Positions 16,787 through 25,535 of a stretch of DNA of 46,972 nt are shown piece by piece. The DNA comes from Candidatus Gastranaerophilales bacterium (GTDB lineage: Bacteria; Cyanobacteriota; Vampirovibrionia; Gastranaerophilales; Gastranaerophilaceae). Under the pieces are notes generated by a model. That model saw only the letters and a list, made by a program, of their open reading frames with translations. It ran no database searches and was not told the origin of the DNA. How positions within the stretch are numbered: position 1 is the first letter of the stretch; each line of letters starts with the position of its first letter. The position numbers and the translations under genes are program-made. The stretch spans positions 1 to 46,972 of the forward strand of contig CALURU010000017.1 in assembly GCA_944323255.1 (NCBI GenBank), written 5' to 3'.

Positions 16787-17746
16787 CTAGTCGTCAGCGT
16801 GACCAGCTGTTCCTAATACGTCACGCATTTTGTGCATAACCATTTCTTTAACAGCAGTTCTTCCAGGTCCCATGTATTCACGTGGGTCGAATTTTTCAGG
16901 ATGTTCTACAAAGAATTCTCTGATTGTAGAAGTCATTGCTAATCTCAAATCTGTATCGATATTAATCTTAGCAACACCGTGCTTAGAAGCGTAGTTAAGC
17001 ATATCTTCCGGAACGCCCTGTGCATCTGGCAAGTTACCGCCGAATTTATTACATTTTGCAACAAATTCTGCCGGTACAGAAGATGAACCGTGAAGAACTA
17101 ACGGATAATCAAATCCAACAATATCATTAACTGCTTTTTTGATTTCTGCTAATCTTTCAAAGTCTAATTTAGCTTCGCCTTTGAATTTGTAAGCACCGTG
17201 AGAAGTTCCGATTGCAACTGCTAAAGAGTCACATCCTGTTTCTTTAACAAATCTTGCTGCTTCTTCCGGATCTGTATATGTTGAATCTTTTGCATGAACT
17301 TTTACATCATCTTCAACACCTGCTAATTTACCCAATTCAGCCTCTACTGAAATTCCTCTAGGGTGAGCATAATCTACAACCTGTTTTGTTAATTTGATAT
17401 TTTCTTCCAATGGGAATCTGCTTCCATCAATCATTACAGAAGAGAAACCGCCATCAATACAAGCTTTACAAATTTCAAAATCAGCACCGTGATCGAGGTG
17501 TAAAGCAATAGGTACAGTTGTTGTAGCAAGAGCTGCTTCAACTAACTTAATCAAATAAGTTTGGTTTGCATATTTTCTTGCACCTGCTGAAACTTGAAGA
17601 ATGATTGGAGATCTTGTTTCTTCTGCTGCTTCTGCAATACCTTGCAAGATTTCCATGTTGTTTACGTTGTAAGCACCAATAGCGTAACCGCCAGCTAATG
17701 CTTTTTTGAACATTTCGCCTGTTCCAACTAATTTTCTTTCACTCAT
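16787..17746 (-). CDS. fba: Class II fructose-bisphosphate aldolase
   Basis: The protein has 319 residues and is of the zinc-dependent class II aldolase. The zinc ligands are in LHLDHGAD, GTSHGAYK and LHGSSSVP. The phosphate-binding region KINIDTDLRLA is present and the start is GAYNVNNMEI. It cleaves fructose 1,6-bisphosphate in glycolysis and makes it in gluconeogenesis. The closest subtype is the single-enzyme FbaA/GatY-like form of Gram-positives and cyanobacteria. It appears monocistronic. Confidence 0.95.
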   Translation of the reverse strand: MSERKLVGTGEMFKKALAGGYAIGAYNVNNMEILQGIAEAAEETRSPIILQVSAGARKYANQTYLIKLVEAALATTTVPIALHLDHGADFEICKACIDGGFSSVMIDGSRFPLEENIKLTKQVVDYAHPRGISVEAELGKLAGVEDDVKVHAKDSTYTDPEEAARFVKETGCDSLAVAIGTSHGAYKFKGEAKLDFERLAEIKKAVNDIVGFDYPLVLHGSSSVPAEFVAKCNKFGGNLPDAQGVPEDMLNYASKHGVAKINIDTDLRLAMTSTIREFFVEHPEKFDPREYMGPGRTAVKEMVMHKMRDVLGTAGHADD

Positions 17747-17829
17747 TTGAGTTCTCCTTCTTTTTTTACATAGAGGCTAAAACCTCTTTACATGGTAAAA
17801 ATTACTACAAAAAGGGGCAATTGTAAAGA

Positions 17830-17941
17830 GGGGGGGGGTAAATGTATTAAGGCTGGAAGTATAACGACCAGATGAATGTCCTTTAAAGGGAAATGTATTA
17901 AGCCTGGAAGTATAACGACCAGATGAGTAACCTTTAAAGAG
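17830..17941 (+). repeat. Tandem 51-bp repeat headed by a 9-G tract
   Basis: Nine G residues (17830-17838) precede two 51-bp units (17840-17890 and 17891-17941). Both read AAATGTATTAA-GCTGGAAG and TATAACGACCAGATGA with a handful of differences. No gene is visible in 17747-17970. Confidence 0.85.
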
Positions 17942-17970
17942 AAAGTTTTATCTAACTAAAGAAATGGCAG

Positions 17971-20793
17971 CTATGCTTTTTTAATCTCAGTTAAAGTCGG
18001 ATCAAGCAGGCGTCTGCCAATATTATCAAAGTTTATAGAAAACAACGTTTTATTACCATACTTAATCATTTTTTCAACAACGCCGCTTCCATACTTGGCG
18101 TGCATTACGGTATCGCCCTGTTGTATAGGATCGCTTATCACCATATCCTCCTGCGGAATATCCGCATCATATACAGGTACAATTGGAGTAGAAGAATTTT
18201 TTGTTTCTAATATATTATCATCCTGAGATTTCTTGCTTTGAGTCGCCGGTGGAAGTTCTTCTATAATCCCGTCAGCATCATCTGAATCGGAAATTTCCTC
18301 CAAAACATTATCTGCATCATCAGAATCTGCCGCCTCCAATATATCATTATCGCTGTTTAATTCATCAATAAAATCAAGATCAGAGTCAGAAATATCATCA
18401 TCCTTACGGGTCGTAAAAACTTTATCAACATCTTTTACTATTTGAGTATCCAGATCATCCTCGTCTTGCGGCAGAGAATCCGAATCTTCCTCATCACTCA
18501 TATCTATAATAATATCATCATCTGTCGCTTCATTAGGATCCAATTCAACAATTTCATCAAGCTCTGAATTATCTTCCTCTAAAGGAATAATATTATCTTC
18601 TTTTAAACTTTCATCGGAAACTTCTTCTAACAGTTCTGAGCTTTCATTATCAGAGTTCATATCCAGATCAAAACCCTCAGGAATATCTATTTCTGTTTCT
18701 TCTTCTGCTGCTTCCGGCTCTATATTAAATTCTTCCGTATTGTCATCGCTGAGTTCTTCTAAAATATCGTTTTCTGACTTATCTTCCGTAATTAATTCAC
18801 CAAGCTCATCAATTTCTTCAACAGTTTCAATAGCATTATCTTCCGGAATATAATCCTGTATTTCTTGTAACTCTTCGTCTTCTATATTGCTTTCAAATGC
18901 ATCATCAAGCGGAATTTCCTCTATCTGAGAATCCTGTAAATTTGCGTCATTCTCATCCGCAATAAGCACTTCCAATTCAGAAGCTTCTTGCTCTGAAACT
19001 TCCTGATGGTCTAAATCTTCTATATTCAGTTCATCCTCTTCCTGCACAGAAGTCACTTCCTCTTGAGAGGGTTTTTCCTCAGATTGACTTACCTCTTCTT
19101 CTAAAATTTCTTCCATTGAAGCTTCCGACTCATCGTCATCAAACATCCCACCGGCAGGAGGAGTTAAATCTTTTGCAGCCTCAGAGATTGCAGTATCTGA
19201 CTTTTCCTCTATATTTGCGAAAATTTCTTCCTTTGATAATCTGTTTTGTTCTTCCTGTACTTCTTCAACAGCTTTCCCCTGCTCTTCAACAACATCGGAA
19301 TCTATAATTTCAGGCTCAACAGCTGCGTCCTCTGTATCAGAAATAGGCTCTTCTGTTTCCATTTCTTCTTCTGCAACTTCAAGTTCTGCTTTCATAATTT
19401 GAGCTTCAGGAGCTGCAGCAATCTCTGAAGTGGAATCTGCAACTTCCGAATTTGGAGAAGCACTTTCTTCTGTTTCTTCAAAACCCGATACTTCTTTTTG
19501 TTCCATTACCGGCTGATCGTTATCTACTGCAGCATTAGTTTTTCCTACAGATTCGCTGATTTTTTCTTCTTTTGTATTCCCTTCATCAATTTCTTCTTGA
19601 GAAACTTTGTTATACACTGGAAGAACTTCATTTATAATTTTTGCTGATGATACCAGAGGAATGTAATTTACTGCCTCTCCCGTTATAAGATACGTTCCCT
19701 TTGGCATTGCTTTGAGGTAATTATTATATACTTTGAAGATTTCATTATTTGTTAATGATGGCGAGATTATAAAGTTATCAAAAAAGTTTTTAATATCATT
19801 AAGATATTTAAACCTTGAATGTGTAACAAAAGTTGTGGAAACAGGACTTTCCATTATTGTTTTCAAGTTCTTTTTACTAACCGCATTTGAAAGTTCCAAA
19901 AATACCTGTGTATCAGAATTTTCTTTTAATTTTTCATACAAAAATGCAAGGTATCTGTTTTGAAATGCGCTATCCAATTTTGACAAGTCTATTATTGCAC
20001 ATTTTGAGTTAAGAATCCTATCAACCTTCTCTACCTCGCTTCTGTCTTTTGCAAAATACCCAAGTCTTTCGAATTTAGCAAGCTTATTTTTCAAAACGAG
20101 GAGCTTGAAAACGTGAGATTTGTCAACCATCTCATCCACAATATTTTTTAAAGCTCCGAACGGAACAAAAGGTACTGTTTCCGAGTATTCTGCCAAATCT
20201 CTAAAAATTTCTATAATTAAAGACTTGCTGTCCGCCGTTGCATCATTTAAACAATCCTGATACATAAAAGCAAGAGAAGCTGTATCCAAAGGCAGCTTAA
20301 AATCTACACCGGCTTCCGCTTTTTTAGCCTTTACTATTCCGAGGGTATCTATTATTAAAACTTTATTATTTAAATTATTAAATTGTTTCGTCAGATTTCT
20401 TATAATAATATTATTTTCATCTTTATCATCAACGCTCATAAGCATTTTTTTATTGAAAGAAGAAGCATCTATTATAATGCTTGTATTTTTGCCGGGCATC
20501 TCACCTGCTATAACCGGTTCAGAAGCATTGATTGAATTGTTTAAAATATTAAAAGTAAAGTCTTTAATTTCTGCATCATCAGGCGGCAATGTTTTGTCAT
20601 ATGGTTGCAAAGCCCCGTCATATAAAAATAAAATTTTTGCAATACCAATAGAATTTATACCGGAGCGTTTTATCTGCAAAACTTGAGCAACATAATTTTT
20701 TGCAAGTCCCGATACTTGTATAAAAGATGACAGGCAAACATTGCTATCCGCTTCAAATTTTATAAAACCATCTCTTACTTCTAAAATCTTCAT
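17971..20793 (-). CDS. HerA-like N-terminus, acidic middle, PcrA-type Tudor C-terminus
   Basis: The protein has 940 residues. Residues 1-400 look like a HAS-barrel followed by a HerA/FtsK-like fold (KILEVRDGFIKFEADSN, then NNKVLIIDTLGIVKAK, then CAIIDLSKLD as a Walker-B-like strand), but no intact Walker A is visible. Residues of about 400-860 are extremely acidic and repetitive (Glu, Asp, Ser) and surely disordered. The last 55 residues (GDTVMHAKYGSGVVEKM ... FDNIGRRLL) resemble the Tudor-like tail of UvrD/PcrA helicases that binds RNA polymerase. The start ATG at 20793 has TAAAAT 7 nt upstream and no ribosome-binding site. Confidence 0.75.
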   Translation of the reverse strand: MKILEVRDGFIKFEADSNVCLSSFIQVSGLAKNYVAQVLQIKRSGINSIGIAKILFLYDGALQPYDKTLPPDDAEIKDFTFNILNNSINASEPVIAGEMPGKNTSIIIDASSFNKKMLMSVDDKDENNIIIRNLTKQFNNLNNKVLIIDTLGIVKAKKAEAGVDFKLPLDTASLAFMYQDCLNDATADSKSLIIEIFRDLAEYSETVPFVPFGALKNIVDEMVDKSHVFKLLVLKNKLAKFERLGYFAKDRSEVEKVDRILNSKCAIIDLSKLDSAFQNRYLAFLYEKLKENSDTQVFLELSNAVSKKNLKTIMESPVSTTFVTHSRFKYLNDIKNFFDNFIISPSLTNNEIFKVYNNYLKAMPKGTYLITGEAVNYIPLVSSAKIINEVLPVYNKVSQEEIDEGNTKEEKISESVGKTNAAVDNDQPVMEQKEVSGFEETEESASPNSEVADSTSEIAAAPEAQIMKAELEVAEEEMETEEPISDTEDAAVEPEIIDSDVVEEQGKAVEEVQEEQNRLSKEEIFANIEEKSDTAISEAAKDLTPPAGGMFDDDESEASMEEILEEEVSQSEEKPSQEEVTSVQEEDELNIEDLDHQEVSEQEASELEVLIADENDANLQDSQIEEIPLDDAFESNIEDEELQEIQDYIPEDNAIETVEEIDELGELITEDKSENDILEELSDDNTEEFNIEPEAAEEETEIDIPEGFDLDMNSDNESSELLEEVSDESLKEDNIIPLEEDNSELDEIVELDPNEATDDDIIIDMSDEEDSDSLPQDEDDLDTQIVKDVDKVFTTRKDDDISDSDLDFIDELNSDNDILEAADSDDADNVLEEISDSDDADGIIEELPPATQSKKSQDDNILETKNSSTPIVPVYDADIPQEDMVISDPIQQGDTVMHAKYGSGVVEKMIKYGNKTLFSINFDNIGRRLLDPTLTEIKKA

Positions 20794-20892
20794 CAAATAA
20801 ATTTTACCATGAACATGCTTTTTTCAATATATTTTTTTACAAATTGTGTACTTTTTATTAAGGATAAAATATTTATGAAAAAATCGTTATTC

Positions 20893-21025
20893 TTATTTGT
20901 TTCTGCTTCGTCTATAATATCCGTTTACTTTTGTTCCGTCCGAGCGTGTATAATTATCTACGTAGATTAATTCTCCGGTGCGAACCTTTTTATTCAGTTC
21001 TTCTCCAATCAAAATTAGTTTTCAT
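20893..21025 (-). pseudogene. Frameshifted micro-gene of the duplicated divergent module
   Basis: ATG at 21025 follows a strong AAGGAGG, but the frame stops after 11 codons. A one-base shift opens a frame to 20893 ending in VDNYTRSDGTKVNGYYRR, a C-terminal motif seen in many small bacterial and phage proteins. The start MKTN and the NKK segment parallel MKVN...NKK of the intact micro-gene at 21431-21526. Confidence 0.5.
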
Positions 21026-21057
21026 AATTCCTCCTTATATGTTAAAATCAACTTACT

Positions 21058-21426
21058 ATGGCAAATAACTTAAATCTTCATAAATATTATTCTGTAAATA
21101 TTTTTGCCTATTTGGTATTTTTATCTTCCTTGATTCTTTTTACGGCATTAATTCTTTTATATGGGTTCAAGAATACTGTAGATGCCTTAATCATTGGAAC
21201 TTTATATGAAATAATAGTTGAATATTTATTACCGTTAAATTTTGTATTTATTGTTATAGAATTTATTTTTAGAAAAACTGGTGTGCTGGTCAGAGGACTA
21301 AATGTCGTACTGCCAAAAAGGTATCTTAATATCGTATATGCATTTCTTTTTATATTAATATTTGTAAATACTATTTATTTCTTATACTGCTTATTACAAA
21401 ACTCAAGAAATTTAATTTATGATTAA
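21058..21426 (+). CDS. Small membrane protein, paralogue A
   Basis: The protein has 122 residues with three predicted membrane helices (about 15-37, 45-70 and 88-112). It shares HKYYSVNxFAY, a central PLN-F-x-IEF segment and GL-VVLP-KYL with the next-but-one gene, so the two are paralogues of identical length. No family was recognised. No ribosome-binding site precedes the ATG; TAAAAT ends 9 nt upstream. Exactly 32 bp separate its start from that of the divergent micro-gene. Confidence 0.7.
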   Translation: MANNLNLHKYYSVNIFAYLVFLSSLILFTALILLYGFKNTVDALIIGTLYEIIVEYLLPLNFVFIVIEFIFRKTGVLVRGLNVVLPKRYLNIVYAFLFILIFVNTIYFLYCLLQNSRNLIYD

Positions 21427-21430
21427 AAAT

Positions 21431-21526
21431 TCATAAAACAAAATTATATATCTTCTGCGCCTTATATGTAGCATCAAGTGTCTTTTTATTGATAGATTCC
21501 CTTATTTTATTTATATTTACTTTCAT
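21431..21526 (-). CDS. 31-residue micro-protein, divergent partner
   Basis: The frame starts MKVNINKIRESINKKTLDAT and is basic. AAGGAG lies 5 nt before the ATG. It is divergent from the membrane protein at 21559, with 32 bp between the start codons, as in the first copy of the module. It could be a regulator or antitoxin-like partner, but this is not shown. Confidence 0.5.
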   Translation of the reverse strand: MKVNINKIRESINKKTLDATYKAQKIYNFVL

Positions 21527-21558
21527 CTTTTCTCCTTATATGTTAAAATTGGTCTATA

Positions 21559-21927
21559 ATGATAAAATACTTTGTTTTGCATAAATATTATTCTGTAAAT
21601 TTATTTGCATATATTTTACTGGTTTTTTCTATAATTATTGTTTCTGCACATATTGCAATTTACTGGTTTGACAATATTTTGGTCGCTCTAATTGGTGAAG
21701 TTTTGTATAATATAATAATTAATTTTGTTGTACCTTTAAATCTATTAATGATTTTTATTGAATTTTTACTTCATAGGCTTGGTTTCCAAATAAATGGATT
21801 GAAAGTTGTATTACCGGTAAAATATTTAATTATCATATACACAATTTTAGTATTACTATTTTTAATGAATGCTGCATATATAATATATTGTTTAATGCAA
21901 CCACCTATGGACTTAATGCTTGATTAA
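21559..21927 (+). CDS. Small membrane protein, paralogue B
   Basis: The protein has 122 residues, with three membrane helices like the gene at 21058. Shared segments are LHKYYSVNLFAY, the PLN-x3-IFIEF type segment and NGLKVVLPVKYL. The upstream 32 bp contain CTCCTTATATGTTAAAAT, identical in both copies, serving as the divergent ribosome-binding site on one strand and a -10 region on the other. Function unknown. Confidence 0.7.
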   Translation: MIKYFVLHKYYSVNLFAYILLVFSIIIVSAHIAIYWFDNILVALIGEVLYNIIINFVVPLNLLMIFIEFLLHRLGFQINGLKVVLPVKYLIIIYTILVLLFLMNAAYIIYCLMQPPMDLMLD

Positions 21928-22176
21928 AATAAAGGTTTTTACATAATACCCTCCTTTCGGATAAGATATAAATCTATCCGGATTTTAAATTATAAAGACT
22001 CTTCCTGCGCAGTTATAAAAGGATACGTATCCAAACTTTGCTTTCAAGTAAATGTATTTATATTATATATTTTTTTAACATTTGCCATAAGATTGTAACA
22101 AAAAATTTACAATTAAAATATTTTATATTTTGTTTATAATTTGATACCGTATTTTATTTGTGATTTAATTTTATAT

Positions 22177-23373
22177 ATGAGAGAATTTAAATTAAAAAAT
22201 AATATCAATGTTTGCGTAAAAGAAAATAAAAATACGCCAAGAGCAGCTTTAACCTTGAATATATCAATAAACAAACCGGAAAAATTTGCCGGCGAATATG
22301 CCATTATGAACAGGCTGCTTCTAAAAGGCACTAAGACTTATTCCTCGGAAGAATTATCGACTATTCTGGATGAAAATGCAATCGATCTTTCCTGTGAAAT
22401 GAAATCCGATTATTTAAGAATAAGATTCGTTTGTCTTAATGAAGATTTTGAGAGGGCATTATCTTTACTTAATGACATAATTTTGAATTCTACTTTTGAA
22501 GAATTTGAAAAAGAAAAAGAAAAAATGAAAGGCGAATTAACGGCAGAACTTGATTCTGCAAAAGTTAAGCTTTCAGATTTATTTACCAGAACTGTTTATA
22601 AAACCCATTTTTACGGGCATAGCTACACAAAAGTACTGGAAGAAATTGATGATGTAACAAAAGAAGATGCTATAAATTCTTACAGAGATATCTTGAACAA
22701 TAGTACAAAAACTCTTGTACTGGTAGGAGATGTTGATTCTGACTTACTGGAACAATATCTTGGCAAGATTCCGGAATCAAAAGGGGGGGAATCTTTAATT
22801 GAAGTACCGCAAGCATTAAAACAGGAATACTCTGAAATCATAAAAGAAGATGCTAATCAGGCTCAAATACTTCAAGGTTGGTTTGTTCCTACAATCGGCT
22901 CTAATGATTATCCGGCAATTATGCTTCTTAATGTTATTCTTGGCGCAAGCGGTCTTTCTTCAAGATTATTTCTGGAACTTAGAGAGAAAAAAGGTCTTGC
23001 ATATACCGTAAGAACAGCATACGAAACTCGCAGAAAGTCAGCAGTATTCAGTATATACATAGGTACAGAACCTTCTAACATACAAACTTCAATTAAGGGT
23101 TTTAAAGAAGAAATTGATAAAATTAAGACAATACCGGTAAGTGAAGAAGAACTTAAAAATGCTGTTAATAATTTAATCGGGAAACAACAGTTTTTAACCG
23201 AAACAAATGCTCAACAGTCAAATATAATGGCATATTATTCCATTATGGGTAAACCATATAATTATAGAGAAGAGATAGTTAAAGCTTTGCATCAGGTTAC
23301 TCCGCAAAAGCTTCAGGAATGTGCAAACAAATATTTTACAGATGATTATGTTTTGTCTGTAATAAAACCTTAG
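22177..23373 (+). CDS. M16 family peptidase-like protein, inactive-type subunit
   Basis: The protein has 398 residues and an M16 (insulinase/processing peptidase) fold in two halves. The zinc motif HxxEH expected before LLLKGTKTYSSEEL is absent (the stretch reads FAGEYAIMNRLLLKGT). The second half keeps LREKKGLAYTVRTAYE, the arginine-tyrosine substrate motif of partner subunits. It thus resembles the non-catalytic partner of two-subunit M16 peptidases; the active partner is not in the window. The ATG at 22177 (MREFKL) is taken; a TTG 36 nt earlier is possible. It heads an operon with the next two genes. Confidence 0.8.
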   Translation: MREFKLKNNINVCVKENKNTPRAALTLNISINKPEKFAGEYAIMNRLLLKGTKTYSSEELSTILDENAIDLSCEMKSDYLRIRFVCLNEDFERALSLLNDIILNSTFEEFEKEKEKMKGELTAELDSAKVKLSDLFTRTVYKTHFYGHSYTKVLEEIDDVTKEDAINSYRDILNNSTKTLVLVGDVDSDLLEQYLGKIPESKGGESLIEVPQALKQEYSEIIKEDANQAQILQGWFVPTIGSNDYPAIMLLNVILGASGLSSRLFLELREKKGLAYTVRTAYETRRKSAVFSIYIGTEPSNIQTSIKGFKEEIDKIKTIPVSEEELKNAVNNLIGKQQFLTETNAQQSNIMAYYSIMGKPYNYREEIVKALHQVTPQKLQECANKYFTDDYVLSVIKP

Positions 23374-23381
23374 GAGCTTTA

Positions 23382-23960
23382 ATGGATCTCGCCGGAAATA
23401 TTCAAAACCCGACTGTATTAGTAATTGGCTGCTTTCACGGAGACGAGCCTCAAGGTAAGTATTTGATCTCTGAATACTTAAAACAGTTTCCGGATTCTAA
23501 GCTGCTTTTTATTCCGTGTTTAAATGAATACGGAGTAGAACACAATATTAGAACAAATAAAAACGGTGTTGATTTAAACCGAAATTTCCCGACAAAAAAC
23601 TGGGAATTAACTCAAAGAAACGAATTTTTTGGCGGAAAGACTCCTGCAAGCGAAGAAGAAACAAAATTTGTTATCAGTGTTGTAGAAAAATTTAATCCCC
23701 AAATTATACTTACACTTCATGCCCCGTTTAAAGTTGTTAATTATGATGGTGACGCAAAAGATTTAGCGGAAGAAATTTCTAAAATCATAAATTACCCTGT
23801 AGAAGAGAATATCGGCTACCCGACTCCGGGAAGTTTCGGTACCTGGGCAGGAATTGAAAAAGAAATTCCAACTATAACACTTGAACTTGATGAAGAGGTT
23901 GGTGTAGAATCACTAAGAGAGTCGGTATTTGAAATTTTTAAATTGCTGGAAAATAAATAA
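23382..23960 (+). CDS. M14 family zinc carboxypeptidase-like (MpaA-like amidase)
   Basis: The protein has 192 residues. Zinc ligands are visible as HGDE (His and Glu) near residue 19 and His in LTLHAPF. The substrate motif NGVDLNRNFPTKNW is intact, and the general base Glu lies in TITLELDEE. This pattern matches short M14 enzymes such as murein peptide amidase MpaA, which cuts the gamma-D-Glu-diaminopimelate bond in recycled wall peptides. No signal peptide, so it acts in the cytoplasm. It lies 8 nt behind the M16-like gene and 11 nt before uppS. Confidence 0.8.
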   Translation: MDLAGNIQNPTVLVIGCFHGDEPQGKYLISEYLKQFPDSKLLFIPCLNEYGVEHNIRTNKNGVDLNRNFPTKNWELTQRNEFFGGKTPASEEETKFVISVVEKFNPQIILTLHAPFKVVNYDGDAKDLAEEISKIINYPVEENIGYPTPGSFGTWAGIEKEIPTITLELDEEVGVESLRESVFEIFKLLENK

Positions 23961-23971
23961 CAAGGAATTGT

Positions 23972-24676
23972 ATGGAAGATATAAAAAAAATTGTAGAAGA
24001 GTGTAATTTAAAACACATTGCAATAATTATGGACGGTAACAGGCGCTGGGCAAAGAAGAGAAATCTTCCGTCAGCTTTTGGTCACAAAAAGGGAGTTGAT
24101 GCACTGAAAGCTGCAATGAGAGCGTGTGATGATTTTGGAGTTAAATATTTAACGGTCTACGCTTTTTCTACAGAAAACTGGAACAGAAAACCTGAAGAAG
24201 TAAGTTTCCTTATGGATTTACTTGCCCAAACTCTTAAAAACGAATTGAAAGAGATGAATGAAAACAATGTTGTAATATCATTTATCGGAGACACAACTAA
24301 ATTGAGTCCAAAATTACAGGAGATTTTACAAAATTCTGTAGATACAACAAAAAATAATACCGGCGTTAATTTACAAATAGCTTTCAACTATGGCGCAAGA
24401 GCCGAGATTGTACATGCAGTAAAAGAAATTATTGCATCAGGTGAAAAAGACATAACAGAAGAGACTATTTCAAAACATTTATATACAAAAAACATACCGG
24501 ATCCGGATTTACTTATAAGAACAGGCGGAGAGATGAGAGTATCTAATTACCTTTTATGGCAAATTGCATATTCGGAATTTATAGTTATGGAAAAATTCTG
24601 GCCGGAATTTGATAAAGATGCAATGGCGGAATGTATTCTTGAGTATAAGCGCAGAAACAGAAGGTTCGGAAAATAA
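23972..24676 (+). CDS. uppS: Undecaprenyl diphosphate synthase
   Basis: The protein has 234 residues and is a cis-prenyltransferase that makes the C55 lipid carrier for wall and polysaccharide synthesis. Key motifs are IIMDGNRRWAKKRN (catalytic Asp), HKKGVDAL, YAFSTENWNR, and the end DLLIRTGGEMRVSNYLLWQ with YSEF. It is the last gene of the three-gene unit. The sugar transferase at 45.2 kb would use its product. Confidence 0.97.
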   Translation: MEDIKKIVEECNLKHIAIIMDGNRRWAKKRNLPSAFGHKKGVDALKAAMRACDDFGVKYLTVYAFSTENWNRKPEEVSFLMDLLAQTLKNELKEMNENNVVISFIGDTTKLSPKLQEILQNSVDTTKNNTGVNLQIAFNYGARAEIVHAVKEIIASGEKDITEETISKHLYTKNIPDPDLLIRTGGEMRVSNYLLWQIAYSEFIVMEKFWPEFDKDAMAECILEYKRRNRRFGK

Positions 24677-24780
24677 TTTTTTACAGATTCTGATATAAAC
24701 AAGAATCATTATCTGGAGAGCAAGCGGAAAGCTAATTAAAAAAAATTCGGCTTTATATTTCTTAATACGCTAGCAAATTA

Positions 24781-24809
24781 TTGCGATTTGAATTGTTTAT
24801 AAATATAAT
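24781..24809 (+). promoter_or_regulatory. Sigma-70-type promoter
   Basis: TTGCGA, a 17-bp spacer and TATAAT lie 24 bp before the ATG at 24833. Confidence 0.7.
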
Positions 24810-24832
24810 GGAATAAGTGTGAAGGTGATTTT

Positions 24833-25342
24833 ATGGTTGACATGTTAAACATCGGTTCGTCCGGTTTCAGACAAAATTCGTATGGCAACATTCAAAGACT
24901 TGGTACAACAACTAACGGGCGGACCATCTACCGTGTAATTGATTCGCAGGGTGAAGAATCAGGTAAACTAAGTGTACCTTACAATCAGGTGGATCAATTT
25001 GAAGCAGCATACAAAGATGTAATGGAATCCGCACCTAAGATTCAAAAGTTTGTAAGAGAGAACTCTTCAGAAGAAGACATAAAAAAGAGAAGAAATCTTT
25101 CTCGTCTGATTGTCGGCACAGGCGGCGTTATCGGGGCTGCAATACCAATTGCACTGTCAAAGAAATTATCAAGGGTTAAAACAATTCTTGCAACTGTTGC
25201 CGGTATAATAGTCGGTGTTTCTGCAGGCTTTGCAGCGTCTCTGGCAGCAACAACCCCTCCTGGAACATATAAATTTGCAAAAGCTACAAGGACTTTTTCA
25301 AAACTCGATATCCAGCCGGTAATTGAAGATAACAACCAATAA
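24833..25342 (+). CDS. Membrane protein of unknown function
   Basis: The protein has 169 residues. A polar N-terminal half (MVDMLNIGSSGFRQNSYGN) is followed by two hydrophobic segments rich in Gly and Ala: residues 90-107 (LIVGTGGVIGAAIPIAL) and 113-137 (TILATVAGIIVGVSAGFAAS). A short polar tail of about 25 residues follows. AAGGTGA lies upstream of the ATG. No family recognised. It precedes another small unknown gene but a repeat and a separate HLR1 box lie between. Confidence 0.75.
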   Translation: MVDMLNIGSSGFRQNSYGNIQRLGTTTNGRTIYRVIDSQGEESGKLSVPYNQVDQFEAAYKDVMESAPKIQKFVRENSSEEDIKKRRNLSRLIVGTGGVIGAAIPIALSKKLSRVKTILATVAGIIVGVSAGFAASLAATTPPGTYKFAKATRTFSKLDIQPVIEDNNQ

Positions 25343-25360
25343 AATTTCAGCCTCATTGGT

Positions 25361-25417
25361 TAAAGGTTTTAAAGATTCTTCGCCTTTGTATAGATGTGGG
25401 CTCAAAATGACGCATTA
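25361..25417. repeat. Half-copy of TTCTTCG/CTCAGAATGAC repeat
   Basis: TTTTAAAGATTCTTCGCC and GGGCTCAAAATGACGC match 13278-13330. Confidence 0.65.
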
Positions 25418-25457
25418 TTGTTAGATTAATAAAACTGACAATAATTTTCATTTTAGT

Positions 25458-25475
25458 TTTGTAAAATTTTGTAAA
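25458..25475 (-). promoter_or_regulatory. HLR1-type direct repeat (RpaB box)
   Basis: The minus strand reads TTTACAAAATTTTACAAA, a full match to the HLR1 consensus. It lies about 60 bp before the gene at 25536; a possible -10 (TATAAC) is near 25499. Confidence 0.65.
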
Positions 25476-25535
25476 TAATTGCGCAAGTTTGGCTATTTAT
25501 ATAACTTAAAAAATCTTTAGAAAGGAATTTTGTGT

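Noticed and set aside
20875..20970. Possible 31-residue plus-strand peptide MKKSLFLFVSASSI...
   Set aside because: It lies antisense to the YTRSDGTKVNGYYRR-type coding remnant, which has recognisable protein character; the plus frame is more likely a shadow.
22093..22113. HLR1 box before the M16-like gene
   Set aside because: TTGTAACAA and TTTACAA here are in inverted, not direct, orientation, so the spacing rule of the consensus fails.
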